The position numbers and the translations under genes are program-made. Below are positions 26,838 to 35,996 of a stretch of DNA of 64,000 nucleotides, in pieces (within the stretch, counting starts at the first letter, position 1; each line of letters starts with the position of its first letter). The notes below the pieces were generated by a model that made no database searches, had not been told where the DNA came from, and was given only the letters and a program-made list of their open reading frames with translations. The stretch is from Alphaproteobacteria bacterium (lineage in GTDB: Bacteria; Pseudomonadota; Alphaproteobacteria; Caulobacterales; Hyphomonadaceae): positions 1 to 64,000 of the forward strand of contig JAHJSB010000002.1 of assembly GCA_018830285.1 (NCBI GenBank). Direction: 5' to 3'.

Positions 26838-27392
26838 ATGGTGAAATTCCCCGCGCTCGCGTTGATTGCATTGACGCTGTCGGCCCCTCTGGCCTTTGCT
26901 CAGGTGTCGATCATCGGAGGCGGCGTCGCGAAGGACTGTTACGAGGCCGCCAAGTATCAGCGCGTTTCCGCCTCCGCTGGCGAGAAAATCTGCACCAAGG
27001 CCATTGAATCCGAGATCATGAACCTGACCAACAAGGCCGCCACCTACACCAATCGCGGCGTGCTGCGCATGCGCGCCGGCCGGCTCGAGGCGGCCCTTTC
27101 GGACTATGACATCGCCAAACGGCTGAATCCGGACGAAGGCGCGACCTACCTGAACGAAGGCGCGGCCCATATCATGCGCAAGGATTACAATTCGGCGATG
27201 GTGTCGCTGAACAAGGCGATCGAACTCGATTCCCACGATCTCTATGCAGCCTATTATAATCGCGCGATCGCCAAGGAGCACACAGGTGACATCCAGGGCG
27301 CCTATTTCGACTTCAAGCGGGCCGATGAATTGAACCCCGAGTCAGACCTGGCCAAGCGCCAGATGGAACGGTTCCAGATCACCACCAACTGA
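26838..27392 (+). CDS. exported TPR-repeat protein
   Basis: A 184-residue protein with a signal peptide (MVKFPALALIALTLSAPLAFAQ) and three tetratricopeptide repeats from about residue 65 to 170: AATYTNRGVLRMRAGRLEAALSDYDIAK, ATYLNEGAAHIMRKDYNSAMVSLNKAI and DLYAAYYNRAIAKEHTGDIQGAYFDFKRA. Two Cys near the mature N-terminus (DCYEAAK, KICTKAI) could form a disulfide. It probably acts as a periplasmic scaffold. No partner is evident. GGGAG lies before the ATG. It diverges from coxB. Confidence 0.85.
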   Translation: MVKFPALALIALTLSAPLAFAQVSIIGGGVAKDCYEAAKYQRVSASAGEKICTKAIESEIMNLTNKAATYTNRGVLRMRAGRLEAALSDYDIAKRLNPDEGATYLNEGAAHIMRKDYNSAMVSLNKAIELDSHDLYAAYYNRAIAKEHTGDIQGAYFDFKRADELNPESDLAKRQMERFQITTN

Positions 27393-27443
27393 TCGTCAGG
27401 GCATCCACGCGCACAGGCCCGTTAACGTGCGGTCGTAAAGTGT

Positions 27444-27468
27444 GGAACCAAATTCCCTTCCTGCCGTT
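27444..27468 (+). promoter_or_regulatory. EcfG (general stress response) promoter upstream of DUF1328 gene
   Basis: GGAAC at 27444-27448 and CGTT at 27465-27468, separated by 16 nt. This is an exact match to the alphaproteobacterial EcfG consensus GGAAC-N16/17-CGTT. The start of transcription would fall about 30 nt before the DUF1328 ATG. It suggests that the downstream pair is induced by the PhyR-NepR-EcfG cascade. Confidence 0.65.
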
Positions 27469-27506
27469 GCTTTTTTCAGACCCCACAATGGAAAAGGAAA
27501 CAGAAC

Positions 27507-27671
27507 ATGCTGCGTTGGGCCATTATCTTTCTCGTCGTCGCGCTGGTCGCGGCTGTCCTCGGCTTTGGCGGCATCGCCGGCACGGCCGCCGGCATCGCCA
27601 AGATTCTGGCGCTGATCTTCGTCATCCTCTTCGTCGTATCGCTCGTCTTCGGCGGATTGCGGCGGGGATGA
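27507..27671 (+). CDS. DUF1328 (YtjA/UPF0391-type) small membrane protein
   Basis: A 54-residue protein, [20 protein letters not shown] at the start, followed by a small Gly/Ala-rich turn and a second hydrophobic helix ending in FGGLRRG. This two-helix pattern is the whole of the DUF1328/UPF0391 family. Members are often induced by stationary phase, envelope or general stress; the molecular role is unknown. The EcfG-like promoter upstream agrees with that. The stop overlaps the start of the AI-2E transporter gene (ATGA), so the two are translated together. Confidence 0.9.
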   Translation: MLRWAIIFLVVALVAAVLGFGGIAGTAAGIAKILALIFVILFVVSLVFGGLRRG

Positions 27672-28888
27672 CTTCCGACGCATCCAGCAATTCGGATGAA
27701 TCACCGCGAGCGCCCAGCAATCACAGCTGGGCGCTCGTTGGCATTTTCTGGATCATGGCCCTGAGCGCCCTGACGATCGCGCAGGGCCTTATCGTTCCGA
27801 TTGTCACGGCGATGATGCTGGCGCTGATACTCAGCCCCGTCCGCCGGGCGATGGACCGGTTTGGCTTCTCATCCGGCGTCTCGGCGGCGATCATCCTACT
27901 GACCTTGCTTGGCTCGATTGGCACGCTCGGCTATTTCGTGTCCGGTGCCGTGCAGGACCGGCTCGCCAGCGCTCCGCACATGATCGAGGAGATTGGTGAC
28001 AAGCTGAATGAGCTGACCGGTACCGTCCAGCCGGTCATGGATGCCACCGAGCAGATTGGACACATGGCGGCCAAGGAACCCGCTACAGATACTGTCACCA
28101 TTCGCGAACCGGGTTTCATGGCCGGATTTACGGACCAGATGCCCGTCATGGCCGGCCAGGTGGTGATCTGCCTGACACTCGCCTTCTTCCTGATCGCGTC
28201 CGGCGACCTGTTCTACGAAAAGCTGGTCCAGGCGATGCCGACGCTGAAAGACAAGCGGCGCGCACTCGCTGTGGCCCGGGCGATCGAGAACCAGCTATCG
28301 GTCTACCTGCTGACCATCACCCTCATCAATATGGGACTCGGAGTCGCCATCGGCCTTGCGATGTGGGCCCTCGGCATGCCGGACCCGATCCTGTTCGGAC
28401 TCGCCGGATTCCTGTTGAACTACATCCCCTATATTGGGGCGATGGCAGGCGTCGGCATTTCCTTCCTCGTCGCCTTGGTAAGTTTTGATTCGGCGACGGC
28501 GGCTGTCCTGCCCGCATTGGTCTATTGGGGGCTGACCTCGTTTGAGGGACAATTCGTGACCCCGGTCATGGTCGGTCGACGGCTGCGGCTCAATGCCGTG
28601 GTCGTGTTCGTCTCGTTCGCGCTCTGGGCGTGGCTCTGGTCGTTCATGGGCATGCTGCTGTCCACGCCGATGCTGCTGACCATGAAGGTCGTCTCCGACC
28701 ATGTTCCCGGCATGGCCGGCTTCGGCAAGTTCCTGGCTGACCGGGATGACCTCTCAGGCTCCGACCGCCGCATCCTGAAATTCATTTTTGGCCGCGATGT
28801 TCCGCTCAGCAAGCGCCAGGAAGCCCGGCAAGCCCGGGAGGCAGACGCGAACCCTTTGCCCCTGCCCGACGCCAAGCCACCAGCCTAG
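27668..28888 (+). CDS. AI-2E/TerC-like family transporter (PerM)
   Basis: A 406-residue inner-membrane protein of the AI-2E exporter (UPF0118, PerM) family. An N-terminal hydrophilic stretch (~20 residues) precedes helices with [26 protein letters not shown] and a central soluble segment (100-140). The C-terminal family block [21 protein letters not shown] is followed by [24 protein letters not shown]. Members export small molecules or ions; AI-2 transport is shown only for some. ATGA overlap with DUF1328 indicates a shared transcript. Confidence 0.9.
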   Translation: MTSDASSNSDESPRAPSNHSWALVGIFWIMALSALTIAQGLIVPIVTAMMLALILSPVRRAMDRFGFSSGVSAAIILLTLLGSIGTLGYFVSGAVQDRLASAPHMIEEIGDKLNELTGTVQPVMDATEQIGHMAAKEPATDTVTIREPGFMAGFTDQMPVMAGQVVICLTLAFFLIASGDLFYEKLVQAMPTLKDKRRALAVARAIENQLSVYLLTITLINMGLGVAIGLAMWALGMPDPILFGLAGFLLNYIPYIGAMAGVGISFLVALVSFDSATAAVLPALVYWGLTSFEGQFVTPVMVGRRLRLNAVVVFVSFALWAWLWSFMGMLLSTPMLLTMKVVSDHVPGMAGFGKFLADRDDLSGSDRRILKFIFGRDVPLSKRQEARQAREADANPLPLPDAKPPA

Positions 28889-28953
28889 CCGATTGTGCAT
28901 GGATGACAGGGTTTACCCTTGCTGCGGGCGCCGATCACCCGCATTTAGGATGG

Positions 28954-30357
28954 ATGACCCAGACCCAATTGCCTTTCGACGTCGCCCGCGCTGCGGATAT
29001 CCTGTCTGATGCCGTGTCCGGCGGAGATGACGGTGACCTGTTCATCGAGCGCTCGCGCTCTGAAAGCTTCATGTTCGATGACGGCCGGCTGAAATCGGCC
29101 GCCTTTGATACCGACCAGGGCTTCGGGCTGCGGGTCGTCGCCGGCGAAGCCCAGGGCAGCGGTTATGGTTCGGAACTGTCGATTGGCGCGATTACCCGCG
29201 CGGCACAGACGGCCTCGCAGGCCAAGCGCGGCTATTCCGGCAAACTGGCCGACGGCCCACAGCCGACCAATCGCCGCCTCTATGCGCCGATCGACCCGAC
29301 GTCAGCACCTGACTTCACGGTCAAGACCGGCCTGCTGGCTGAGATCGATGCCTGGACGCGGGCGCTTGATCCGCGTGTCGTACAGGTCTCGGTATCGCTC
29401 GCCGGCAGCCATCGCGAGATCGACATCATCCGCCCGGACGGCGCGATGTTCTCCGAGATCCGTCCGCTGGTACGGCTCAATGTTTCCGTGACACTGGAAG
29501 AAAATGGCCGGCGCGAATCGGCCAGCGCCGGCGCCGGTGGCCGCGCCGCTTATGATGAGTGGATCCAGCCTGGCCGCTGGCAGGACCTGGTTCGCCGCGC
29601 ACTGGGCAAAGCCTCGGTCAACCTGCAATCCATCCCGACCCCGGCAGGCGTCATGGAGGTCGTGCTCGGCCCCGGCTGGCCGGCTGTCTTGCTGCACGAA
29701 GCTGTCGGGCATGGTCTGGAGGGTGACTTCAACCGCAAGGGCACGAGTGTCTATGCCGGACGGATCGGCGAACAGGTGGCGGCCAAGGGCGTCACCGTGA
29801 TCGACGATGGCAGCATTGAGGCCCGCCGCGGCTCGCTCTCTTTCGATGATGAAGGCACGCCGACCCAGCGCACGGTCCTGATCGAGGACGGTATCCTGAA
29901 GGGCTATATGCAGGACCGGCTGAACGCCCGCCTGATGGGCGTCGCCCCGACCGGCAATGGCCGCCGGGAGAGTTATGAGGCCCAGACCATGCCGCGCATG
30001 ACCAATACGGTCATGCTGGGCGGCGACAAGGACCCGGCCGAGATCGTCGCCTCGATCAAGCGCGGCCTTTGGGCCGTCGATTTTGGCGGTGGGCAGGTCG
30101 ACATCACGTCCGGCAATTTCGTGTTCCAGTGCACCGAGGCCTATCTGGTGGAAAACGGCAAGGTCGTCGCGCCGGTCAAGAATGCCACGCTGATCGGCCA
30201 TGGGCCGACCGTGCTGCAGCAGGTCTCGATGATCGGCAACGACTTCGCGATGGACGATGGTGTCGGCGTGTGCGGCAAGGCCGGGCAATCCATTCCCGTG
30301 GGCGTCGGACAGCCTACCCTCAAGGTGGGTGCCTTGACCGTGGGCGGCGCTGGATAA
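28954..30357 (+). CDS. tldD: metalloprotease TldD
   Basis: A 467-residue zinc metalloprotease subunit. The active-site motif HEAVGHGLEGD (HExxxH, His248 and His252) is present, with the substrate-side segments FDDGRLKSAAFDTDQGFGLRVVAGEAQGSGY and GFDIDQGF-like N-terminal half. It works as a heterodimer with TldE/PmbA, which is encoded about 24 kb away in this window on the other strand, to trim modified peptides and degrade antitoxins. The start is uncertain: an ATG 17 codons upstream is in frame, neither has a good ribosome site, and the chosen one leaves an N-terminus closer to relatives. Confidence 0.94.
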   Translation: MTQTQLPFDVARAADILSDAVSGGDDGDLFIERSRSESFMFDDGRLKSAAFDTDQGFGLRVVAGEAQGSGYGSELSIGAITRAAQTASQAKRGYSGKLADGPQPTNRRLYAPIDPTSAPDFTVKTGLLAEIDAWTRALDPRVVQVSVSLAGSHREIDIIRPDGAMFSEIRPLVRLNVSVTLEENGRRESASAGAGGRAAYDEWIQPGRWQDLVRRALGKASVNLQSIPTPAGVMEVVLGPGWPAVLLHEAVGHGLEGDFNRKGTSVYAGRIGEQVAAKGVTVIDDGSIEARRGSLSFDDEGTPTQRTVLIEDGILKGYMQDRLNARLMGVAPTGNGRRESYEAQTMPRMTNTVMLGGDKDPAEIVASIKRGLWAVDFGGGQVDITSGNFVFQCTEAYLVENGKVVAPVKNATLIGHGPTVLQQVSMIGNDFAMDDGVGVCGKAGQSIPVGVGQPTLKVGALTVGGAG

Positions 30358-30468
30358 AATTCCTGTCATTTTGAACGGAGACTCTTGCAGCCTCGCGGAG
30401 GGTTTGCCACTTTGCTGCCACATTAACCAAGGGCCAGGCCCCTGGCGGCGCAGAGGTGAGTGACGGCG

Positions 30469-30900
30469 ATGAGAGTTCAGTTCCTGGCACTGGTATGCGG
30501 GGCTCTCGGCCTTGGCGGCGAGGCGATGGCTGACGTGGAGACCCTGAGTGCCGATTCAGCTTTCCAGATGTCGCAGAAAGGCGAACTCATCCTGATCGAC
30601 GTGCGTACGCCGTCAGAATGGGCGATGACCGGCATGCCGCGCGACAGTGTGGGAGCCACGCTACAGGATATCGATTTTGTGGCGCGGGCGCGGGGCGCCG
30701 TTTACGGTGATCTCGAACAGCCCGTCGCAGTGATCTGCAAATCAGGCAACCGATCGACCTCGGCGGCTGAGAAACTGGCCTCGGAAGGCTTCGCCCACGT
30801 ATTCAACGTGACCGAGGGCATGACGGGCCATCTCGGCTCGGGTGACGGCTGGATCAAGCGCGGACTGCCGACCGATCCGTTCAATCCCCCGATGCGATAG
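30469..30900 (+). CDS. exported rhodanese-domain protein
   Basis: A 143-residue protein: signal peptide MRVQFLALVCGALGLGGEAMA and a single rhodanese domain with LIDVRTPSEWAMTGMPRDSVG. The active-site loop is ICKSGNRSTSAA with Cys90. It could transfer sulfane sulfur or act as a thiol sensor in the periplasm. The six-residue loop after Cys90 fits sulfur-transferase size. A GTG three codons upstream is an alternative start. A bidirectional terminator follows. Confidence 0.88.
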   Translation: MRVQFLALVCGALGLGGEAMADVETLSADSAFQMSQKGELILIDVRTPSEWAMTGMPRDSVGATLQDIDFVARARGAVYGDLEQPVAVICKSGNRSTSAAEKLASEGFAHVFNVTEGMTGHLGSGDGWIKRGLPTDPFNPPMR

Positions 30901-30921
30901 AACTGTTCTCATCCGCAACGA

Positions 30922-30956
30922 AAAAGGGCGGCCTTTGCGGGCCGCCCTTTTGTTTT
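30922..30956. terminator. bidirectional intrinsic terminator
   Basis: AAAAGGGCGGCC and GGCCGCCCTTTT form a long stem, with A run on the left and TTTTGTTTT on the right. It serves the rhodanese gene (plus) and the POT transporter (minus), which converge here. Confidence 0.9.
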
Positions 30957-30973
30957 GAACCTCGCAGCCCGGC

Positions 30974-32725
30974 CTAGACCATCGTGCCGTCGTCCGTTTT
31001 CATCCAGCTCTTGATCAGCGGCGAGATCAGCAACATCACGACCGCAATGCCGATCCCGATATAGCCGACCGAACTGTAGACGCTGACATAGGTTGCCTTG
31101 GCCGCCGCCACGTCGGTCAACTGACCGCCAATCGTCTCGGACCCCGTGGACCGGGCGATAACGCCGGCGAGGAAATTCGACAGCCCCGAATAGAGGAACC
31201 AGGCGCCCATCGTCATGCCAACGACTTGCGCTGGCGCGAGCTTGGTCACGGCCGAGAGGCCGACCGGCGACAGCATGAGTTCTGCCATCGTGTGAATCCA
31301 GTAGATCAGGAAGATGAACAGGACCGGCGTCATGGCGGACGGACCGACCGTCTGGATCCCCGCAACAAGGGCGAGAAATCCGAGGCCAACACCAAAGACG
31401 CCAATGGCAAATTTCACCGGTGTCGAGGGCTCCTTGCTACGCTTGGCCAGCCAAATCCACAGCCAGGCGATGATCGGCGCAAAGATGAAGATGAAGGCGG
31501 CATTGAGTGACTGGAACACCGGCGCGGGCACCGACCAGCCAAACAATGTCCGATCAACGAGACGGTCGGTGAACAGGTTCAGTGAAGACCCCGCCTGCTC
31601 GAACAGGGCCCAGAACGGGATCTGCGCCAGCACGAAATAGATCGCGGCGAACATCCGGTTCCGCTCCGTCCCTTTGAGGCGCAGGATCGCGTATCCGACG
31701 AGGAACAGGAACATCAGGATGCCGATAGGGCCAAGGATGCCGCCGACAATCTCTTCGTTCATCACGAGCAGCATCGAAACACCGATCATCACGAGCCCGG
31801 CGAGATAGCATGCCCATTCCACGTTGATCGGACCAAGAACCGACTGCCGCAGCTTTTCGGCATCCGGCGGATCCGCGCGGCCGCCAAGATATTTCTGGCC
31901 CCAGAGGAACACGACCAGGCCGGCCAGCATGCCGATGCCTGCCAGGCCGAAGCCCCAGGCCCAGCCATACACGATGCCGAGGATACCGCAGGTGATCGAC
32001 GACAGGAATGCACCAAGGTTGATGCCCATGTAGAACAGGGTGAAACCGGAATCGCGGCGTGCGTCGCCGACACCGTAGAGCGCGCCCACGATGGTCGAGA
32101 TATTTGCCTTGAGGAAGCCGACCCCGGCAATGATCAGGGCAAGCGACAGGAACAGGATGTTCTTGTATAGGTCCTGCTGGATGATCTTCGTGTCATAGCT
32201 GGCCCGGTCGATGCGCTCCGGCAGGCCCATCAGTGCGGGGTCGCCGATCACGAGTTCATTGGTTTCATTGTCGAAACTGATCAGGGAGACCTTGTCGCCC
32301 TGGACGATGATCTGGTTGCCGTCGCCGCCGCGGCCATCGAGGGTCAGTTCGTATTCGGCGCCGTTGATCGTTGCGATCTCCTGCGAGCCCGACCCTTCGA
32401 AGGCCATGCCGAAGTGGCCGAGAACTAGCAGGATTGCCCCGAATGTCACGGCTTTGCGCTGCCCGAGATACTTGTCGGCGAGCGTGCCGCCAATGATCGT
32501 CATGACATAGACCAGCGCCGTATAGGCACCGTAGATCAGGGCAGATTTCTCGTCCGAGAACAGGAAATGCTGGGTCAGGTAGATGATCAGGAGACCACGC
32601 ATCCCGTAATAGGAAAAGCGCTCCCACATCTCGGTCAGGAACAGGATCAGCAGGCCCTTCGGATGTCCGAAAAAGCTTGTATCCCCCTCGACGGGATCCG
32701 TCGTTGAAACTGGAATGTCTGTCAC
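30974..32725 (-). CDS. POT/PTR2-family peptide transporter
   Basis: A 583-residue proton-coupled oligopeptide symporter. PTR2 signatures are WERFSYYGMRGLLIIYLT (the ExxER-like TM1 end) and FTLFYMGINLGAFLS. About 14 helices are expected, with an insert of roughly 70 residues between helices 4 and 5 (GSQEIATINGAEYELTLDG and following). The insert is in the periplasmic or cytoplasmic loop and is longer than in E. coli Dtp proteins. Di- and tripeptides are the expected substrates. I chose the GTG preceded by GGGGAGG over a longer frame. Confidence 0.93.
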   Translation of the reverse strand: MTDIPVSTTDPVEGDTSFFGHPKGLLILFLTEMWERFSYYGMRGLLIIYLTQHFLFSDEKSALIYGAYTALVYVMTIIGGTLADKYLGQRKAVTFGAILLVLGHFGMAFEGSGSQEIATINGAEYELTLDGRGGDGNQIIVQGDKVSLISFDNETNELVIGDPALMGLPERIDRASYDTKIIQQDLYKNILFLSLALIIAGVGFLKANISTIVGALYGVGDARRDSGFTLFYMGINLGAFLSSITCGILGIVYGWAWGFGLAGIGMLAGLVVFLWGQKYLGGRADPPDAEKLRQSVLGPINVEWACYLAGLVMIGVSMLLVMNEEIVGGILGPIGILMFLFLVGYAILRLKGTERNRMFAAIYFVLAQIPFWALFEQAGSSLNLFTDRLVDRTLFGWSVPAPVFQSLNAAFIFIFAPIIAWLWIWLAKRSKEPSTPVKFAIGVFGVGLGFLALVAGIQTVGPSAMTPVLFIFLIYWIHTMAELMLSPVGLSAVTKLAPAQVVGMTMGAWFLYSGLSNFLAGVIARSTGSETIGGQLTDVAAAKATYVSVYSSVGYIGIGIAVVMLLISPLIKSWMKTDDGTMV

Positions 32726-32856
32726 AGTGGCCCTCCCCAGGCTCGTTGCAGTCTGTGGTGCGCCATCCGCGCAAGGGGGCAGTTTGACCATGCGCCGGGC
32801 AAAGGCTCAAGGCAATTTGTGCTTATGCTCGGCTCCAAAGGCGCAAAAGCGTGCCC

Positions 32857-34236
32857 CTAATACGCCTCTTCCGTGAAAATCGGACGCACATCCCGGTTCC
32901 ACGGGCCGTAATAGCGGGCCAGCAGGCGGTCGGCAGGGGTGAGGCCGGTGGTTGCTATGTCATCGAGTTCGGTGAGGTAGCCGGTCTCGTCGTCCCCGGA
33001 CGTGGAGAGGTTCGCCCGGTTCTTCAGGCCCTGCCGGGAGAGCGCGAGCACCTGTTTGGCGAGGTCCTGCATCGAACCGCCGCCGGGAACGGGCGTGCGC
33101 AACCCCAGGGTTCGCACGCCCTGGCGCATCGATTCGCGGTCTGCCGCCGTCCAGTCCTTCACGAGGTCCCAGGCGGCATCGAGGCAATCGGGGCAATACA
33201 ACAGGCCTGTCCAGAAGGCGGAGAAGGCGCACAAGCGGCTCCACGGGCCGGCATCAGACCCGCGCATCTCGAGGAATTGCTTCAGGCGCACTTCCGGGAA
33301 AATCGTCGAGAGATGATCGATATAATCGTCCATGGCGGGCTTTTCGCCCGGCAGGATCGCCAGCTTTCCGGCCATGAAGTCGCGGAAACTGAGGCCGCTG
33401 GCATCAAGATACTCGCCCTTGCGGCGGACGAAATACATCGGCACGTCGAGCGCATAGTCGACATATTGCTCGAAGCCGAAGCCCTCTTCGAACACGAAGG
33501 GCAACATGCCGGTACGGTCCGGGTCGGTATCGGTCCAAATCTGCGAGCGATAGGAGAGGAAACCATTGGGGCGCCCATCGAGGAAGGGCGAATTGGCGAA
33601 CAGGGCCGTGCCGAGCGGCTGGAGAGCCAGCGAGACGCGGAATTTCTTCACCATGTCGGCTTCCGAGCCGAAATCGAGATTTGTCTGCACGGTGCAGGTG
33701 CGGAACATCATCTGGCGCCCGAGGCGGCCGACCTTGTCCATGTAATTGGTCATGATGCGATACCGGCCCTTGGGCATGACCGGGGTTTCGGCGAGGCTCC
33801 AGAGCGGGCTGGCGCCGAGGCCGAGGAAGGCAATGCCCAGCGGTTCAGCCACCTGGCGCACTTCTTCCAGATGGCGCCCAACTTCATTGCAGGTCTGGTG
33901 GATGGTTTCGAGCGGCGCGCCGGAGAGTTCAAACTGGCCGCCGGGCTCGAGCGAGACGCTGGCGCCGTTCTGTTTCAGGCCAATCAGGTGGCCGCCCTCG
34001 ACTATCGGCTCCCAGCCAAACTGGTCGCGCAGGCCTTCAAGCATGGCGCGAATCGACGCGACGCCCTCGTAGGGCAACGGGCGCAGGCCGTCCTTGATGA
34101 AGCCGAATTTCTCGTGCTCGGTGCCGATCCGCCAGTCCGCCATGGGCTTTGACCCAGCGGCAAGGTAATCGACCAGTTCGGACTTGGATTCAATACGTGC
34201 GGAGGACTCGTCGATGTCCGACGTCGGTGTGGTCAT
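32857..34236 (-). CDS. gshA: glutamate-cysteine ligase (plant/alphaproteobacterial type)
   Basis: A 459-residue enzyme of glutathione synthesis that ligates glutamate and cysteine. It belongs to the GCS2-like plant-type class, with the substrate site RIGTEHEKFGF, LEPGGQFELSGAPLETIHQTCNEVG and MTNYMDKVGRLGRQMMFRTCTVQTNLDF. Two Cys (FRTC and LLYCPDC) could form the redox-regulatory disulfide seen in some of these enzymes, though this is inference. GGAGG precedes the ATG. It diverges from the DUF6891 gene. The YghU and possible MAPEG enzymes in this window would use its product. Confidence 0.95.
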   Translation of the reverse strand: MTTPTSDIDESSARIESKSELVDYLAAGSKPMADWRIGTEHEKFGFIKDGLRPLPYEGVASIRAMLEGLRDQFGWEPIVEGGHLIGLKQNGASVSLEPGGQFELSGAPLETIHQTCNEVGRHLEEVRQVAEPLGIAFLGLGASPLWSLAETPVMPKGRYRIMTNYMDKVGRLGRQMMFRTCTVQTNLDFGSEADMVKKFRVSLALQPLGTALFANSPFLDGRPNGFLSYRSQIWTDTDPDRTGMLPFVFEEGFGFEQYVDYALDVPMYFVRRKGEYLDASGLSFRDFMAGKLAILPGEKPAMDDYIDHLSTIFPEVRLKQFLEMRGSDAGPWSRLCAFSAFWTGLLYCPDCLDAAWDLVKDWTAADRESMRQGVRTLGLRTPVPGGGSMQDLAKQVLALSRQGLKNRANLSTSGDDETGYLTELDDIATTGLTPADRLLARYYGPWNRDVRPIFTEEAY

Positions 34237-34341
34237 CAGGTGCCTCCCATGAATCGGCGATGGAAGTGCACATAGGGATGTTTCATCCGAACGCCAACCG
34301 GGTTATCCTAACCTTTAAACTGAGATTTCAGAGGGACTGGC

Positions 34342-34974
34342 GTGAACAGGCTGAAGGCAGACGAACGTGACGACCTGAAAATGTGGGCACATATCCACGT
34401 ACGGGGAGGCTATGAGGAAATCGACGAGATCGAGGATATTCTCTTCGAACTCACCGAGGACTTCGAGACGCCCATGTCCGAACGTGACCGCCGGGTCGAG
34501 GTGCGCCAGGTGCTGGTCAATGCTGTACAGGCTCTGGTCGACGAGCAGGAACACTGGCCCGTGCTGACCGACTATGACCGCCTCGAACTGGCCATGGATA
34601 CGCTGGAGGACAATGGCGTGATCGCCCGGCAGAACTTCACCTGCTGCGGCAATTGCGGCGCTGCGGAAATCGGCGTCGAGATCGAAGACTATGAAGCCAT
34701 GGGCCACCTCGCCCGGGGTTATGTCTTTTTCCACCAGCAGGACACCGAAAGCGCCGTTGAAGGCCACGGCCTGTATTTCAGCTATGGCGCGGCGCATTCG
34801 GAACTGGACGTTGCCCATATCGCGATAGCGCAGGAATTGTTCGACCTGTTGCAGGCCGTTGGCCTGAAACCGCACTGGGACGGCAAGATCGACCACCGGG
34901 TCGGCGTCGTCCTCGACTGGAAACGCCGCTGGGTCGACGACGTACCGATGCCGCTGAAACGCTGGTCGTTCTAG
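34342..34974 (+). CDS. DUF6891 family protein
   Basis: A 210-residue soluble acidic protein. The segment NFTCCGNCGAAEIGVEIED, followed by ARGYVFFHQQDTE and GLYFSYG, matches DUF6891. The paired Cys (CCxxC) may bind zinc. Function is unknown; the family occurs in diverse bacteria. Translation begins at GTG with GAGGG upstream. A broken acetyltransferase gene follows seven bases later on the same strand. Confidence 0.75.
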   Translation: MNRLKADERDDLKMWAHIHVRGGYEEIDEIEDILFELTEDFETPMSERDRRVEVRQVLVNAVQALVDEQEHWPVLTDYDRLELAMDTLEDNGVIARQNFTCCGNCGAAEIGVEIEDYEAMGHLARGYVFFHQQDTESAVEGHGLYFSYGAAHSELDVAHIAIAQELFDLLQAVGLKPHWDGKIDHRVGVVLDWKRRWVDDVPMPLKRWSF

Positions 34975-34980
34975 GCGGCC

Positions 34981-35171
34981 ATGACGGGCCTTGTGATTCG
35001 CCCGCTGACAGCCTCGGACGAGGCTGGGTGGCGCAGGCTCTGGACCGCCTATCTTGTTTCTACGAAACCGAGCGTCCCGAGGCGGTCTATGCGTCGAGCT
35101 TTGCGCGGATGCTGTCAGGCGCGCCGAACGAGTCTCGCGGCCTGATCGCCCTGCTGGACGGGCCCGAGGGG
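34981..35171 (+). pseudogene. GNAT acetyltransferase remnant (frameshift and C-terminal loss)
   Basis: Frame one reads MTGLVIRPLTASDEAGWRRL and on to YLV. The next frame continues as FYETERPEAVYASSFARMLS, then LIALLDGPEGLV. Together these match the N-terminal third of a GNAT acetyltransferase. The break is near 35056-35060, where one T seems missing in a T run. The remaining ~100 codons with the acetyl-CoA site are absent: the frame runs into the rsmE stop. So the gene is both frameshifted and truncated. A sequencing error could explain the shift but not the truncation. Confidence 0.75.
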
Positions 35172-35945
35172 CTAGTCCCGCCAATCCCCGCAGATGGCCT
35201 GCCAGAGCGTCATCGCGGCCACGGCCGCCGTTTCGGCCCGCAGGATGCGGGGGCCGAGACCGACGGGACGGGTATCGGCGCGGGCGCGAAGGTGTGAGCG
35301 TTCGGCCGGGCTGAAACCGCCCTCGGGGCCGATCAGGATGGCGGCGGGGCGGCCTTTGATGTCCGGCAGCACATCGGCCATCGGACGGGCCCGGCCCGCC
35401 TGCCCGCCCCAGGGGGCATCCGCCTCATCACCGGCCTCGTCACAGAAGATCACCGCCGTTCCGTCCGGCAGGGCCGCCAGCGCGGCATCAAGACTGACCG
35501 CGTCGGTTACCTCCGGCAGGTCGAGACGCTCGGTCTGCTCGGCGGCCTCGAGGGCGATTTTCTGGAACCGGTCGAGGCGGACGGTGCGGGTCTGGGTGCG
35601 TTCAGTGATGACGGGCTGGATCCGGGCGGCGCCAAGTTCGGTCGCCTTCTCGACGATGAAGTCGGTCTCGGATTTCTTGACCGGGGCAAAAAGGAGCGTC
35701 AGCGGTGCGCCTCCGGACGTCGCTTGCTGGCGTAACTGGTCAACGGGCGTCAATTCGGCGCGGCGGCCTTCAATCTTGCTGATCTCGGCGCGCCACTCAC
35801 CGTGGCGGCCATTGAAGACGCGCGCGGCATCGCCAATGCCGAGGCGCATGACGCGGGTCAGGTAGTTCGCTTGCCCCTCGTCGAGCGCGAAGGCGCCGCC
35901 TGCAACAAGATCACTGTTCACGAAAAGGCGAGGCATGGAACTCAT
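35172..35945 (-). CDS. rsmE: 16S rRNA m3U1498 methyltransferase RsmE
   Basis: A 257-residue SPOUT-fold methyltransferase. N-terminal PUA-like domain starts PRLFVNSDL; the SAM-binding knot is AAILIGPEGGFSPAERSHL and PVGLGPRILRAETAAVAAM. The conserved KKSETDFIVEKATELGAARIQPVITERTQTR segment lies in the middle. It methylates U1498 in 16S rRNA. The start may be the ATG three codons later (MPRLF). It converges on the broken acetyltransferase. Confidence 0.95.
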   Translation of the reverse strand: MSSMPRLFVNSDLVAGGAFALDEGQANYLTRVMRLGIGDAARVFNGRHGEWRAEISKIEGRRAELTPVDQLRQQATSGGAPLTLLFAPVKKSETDFIVEKATELGAARIQPVITERTQTRTVRLDRFQKIALEAAEQTERLDLPEVTDAVSLDAALAALPDGTAVIFCDEAGDEADAPWGGQAGRARPMADVLPDIKGRPAAILIGPEGGFSPAERSHLRARADTRPVGLGPRILRAETAAVAAMTLWQAICGDWRD

Positions 35946-35996
35946 TGGGGCTCTATATGCCTATATAGGATTGAAGTTAAGCCGAAGGATCGCCCC

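Noticed and set aside
32851-34152. A 433-residue plus-strand frame opposite gshA
   Set aside because: gshA is unmistakable on the minus strand; the plus frame has no recognisable motif.
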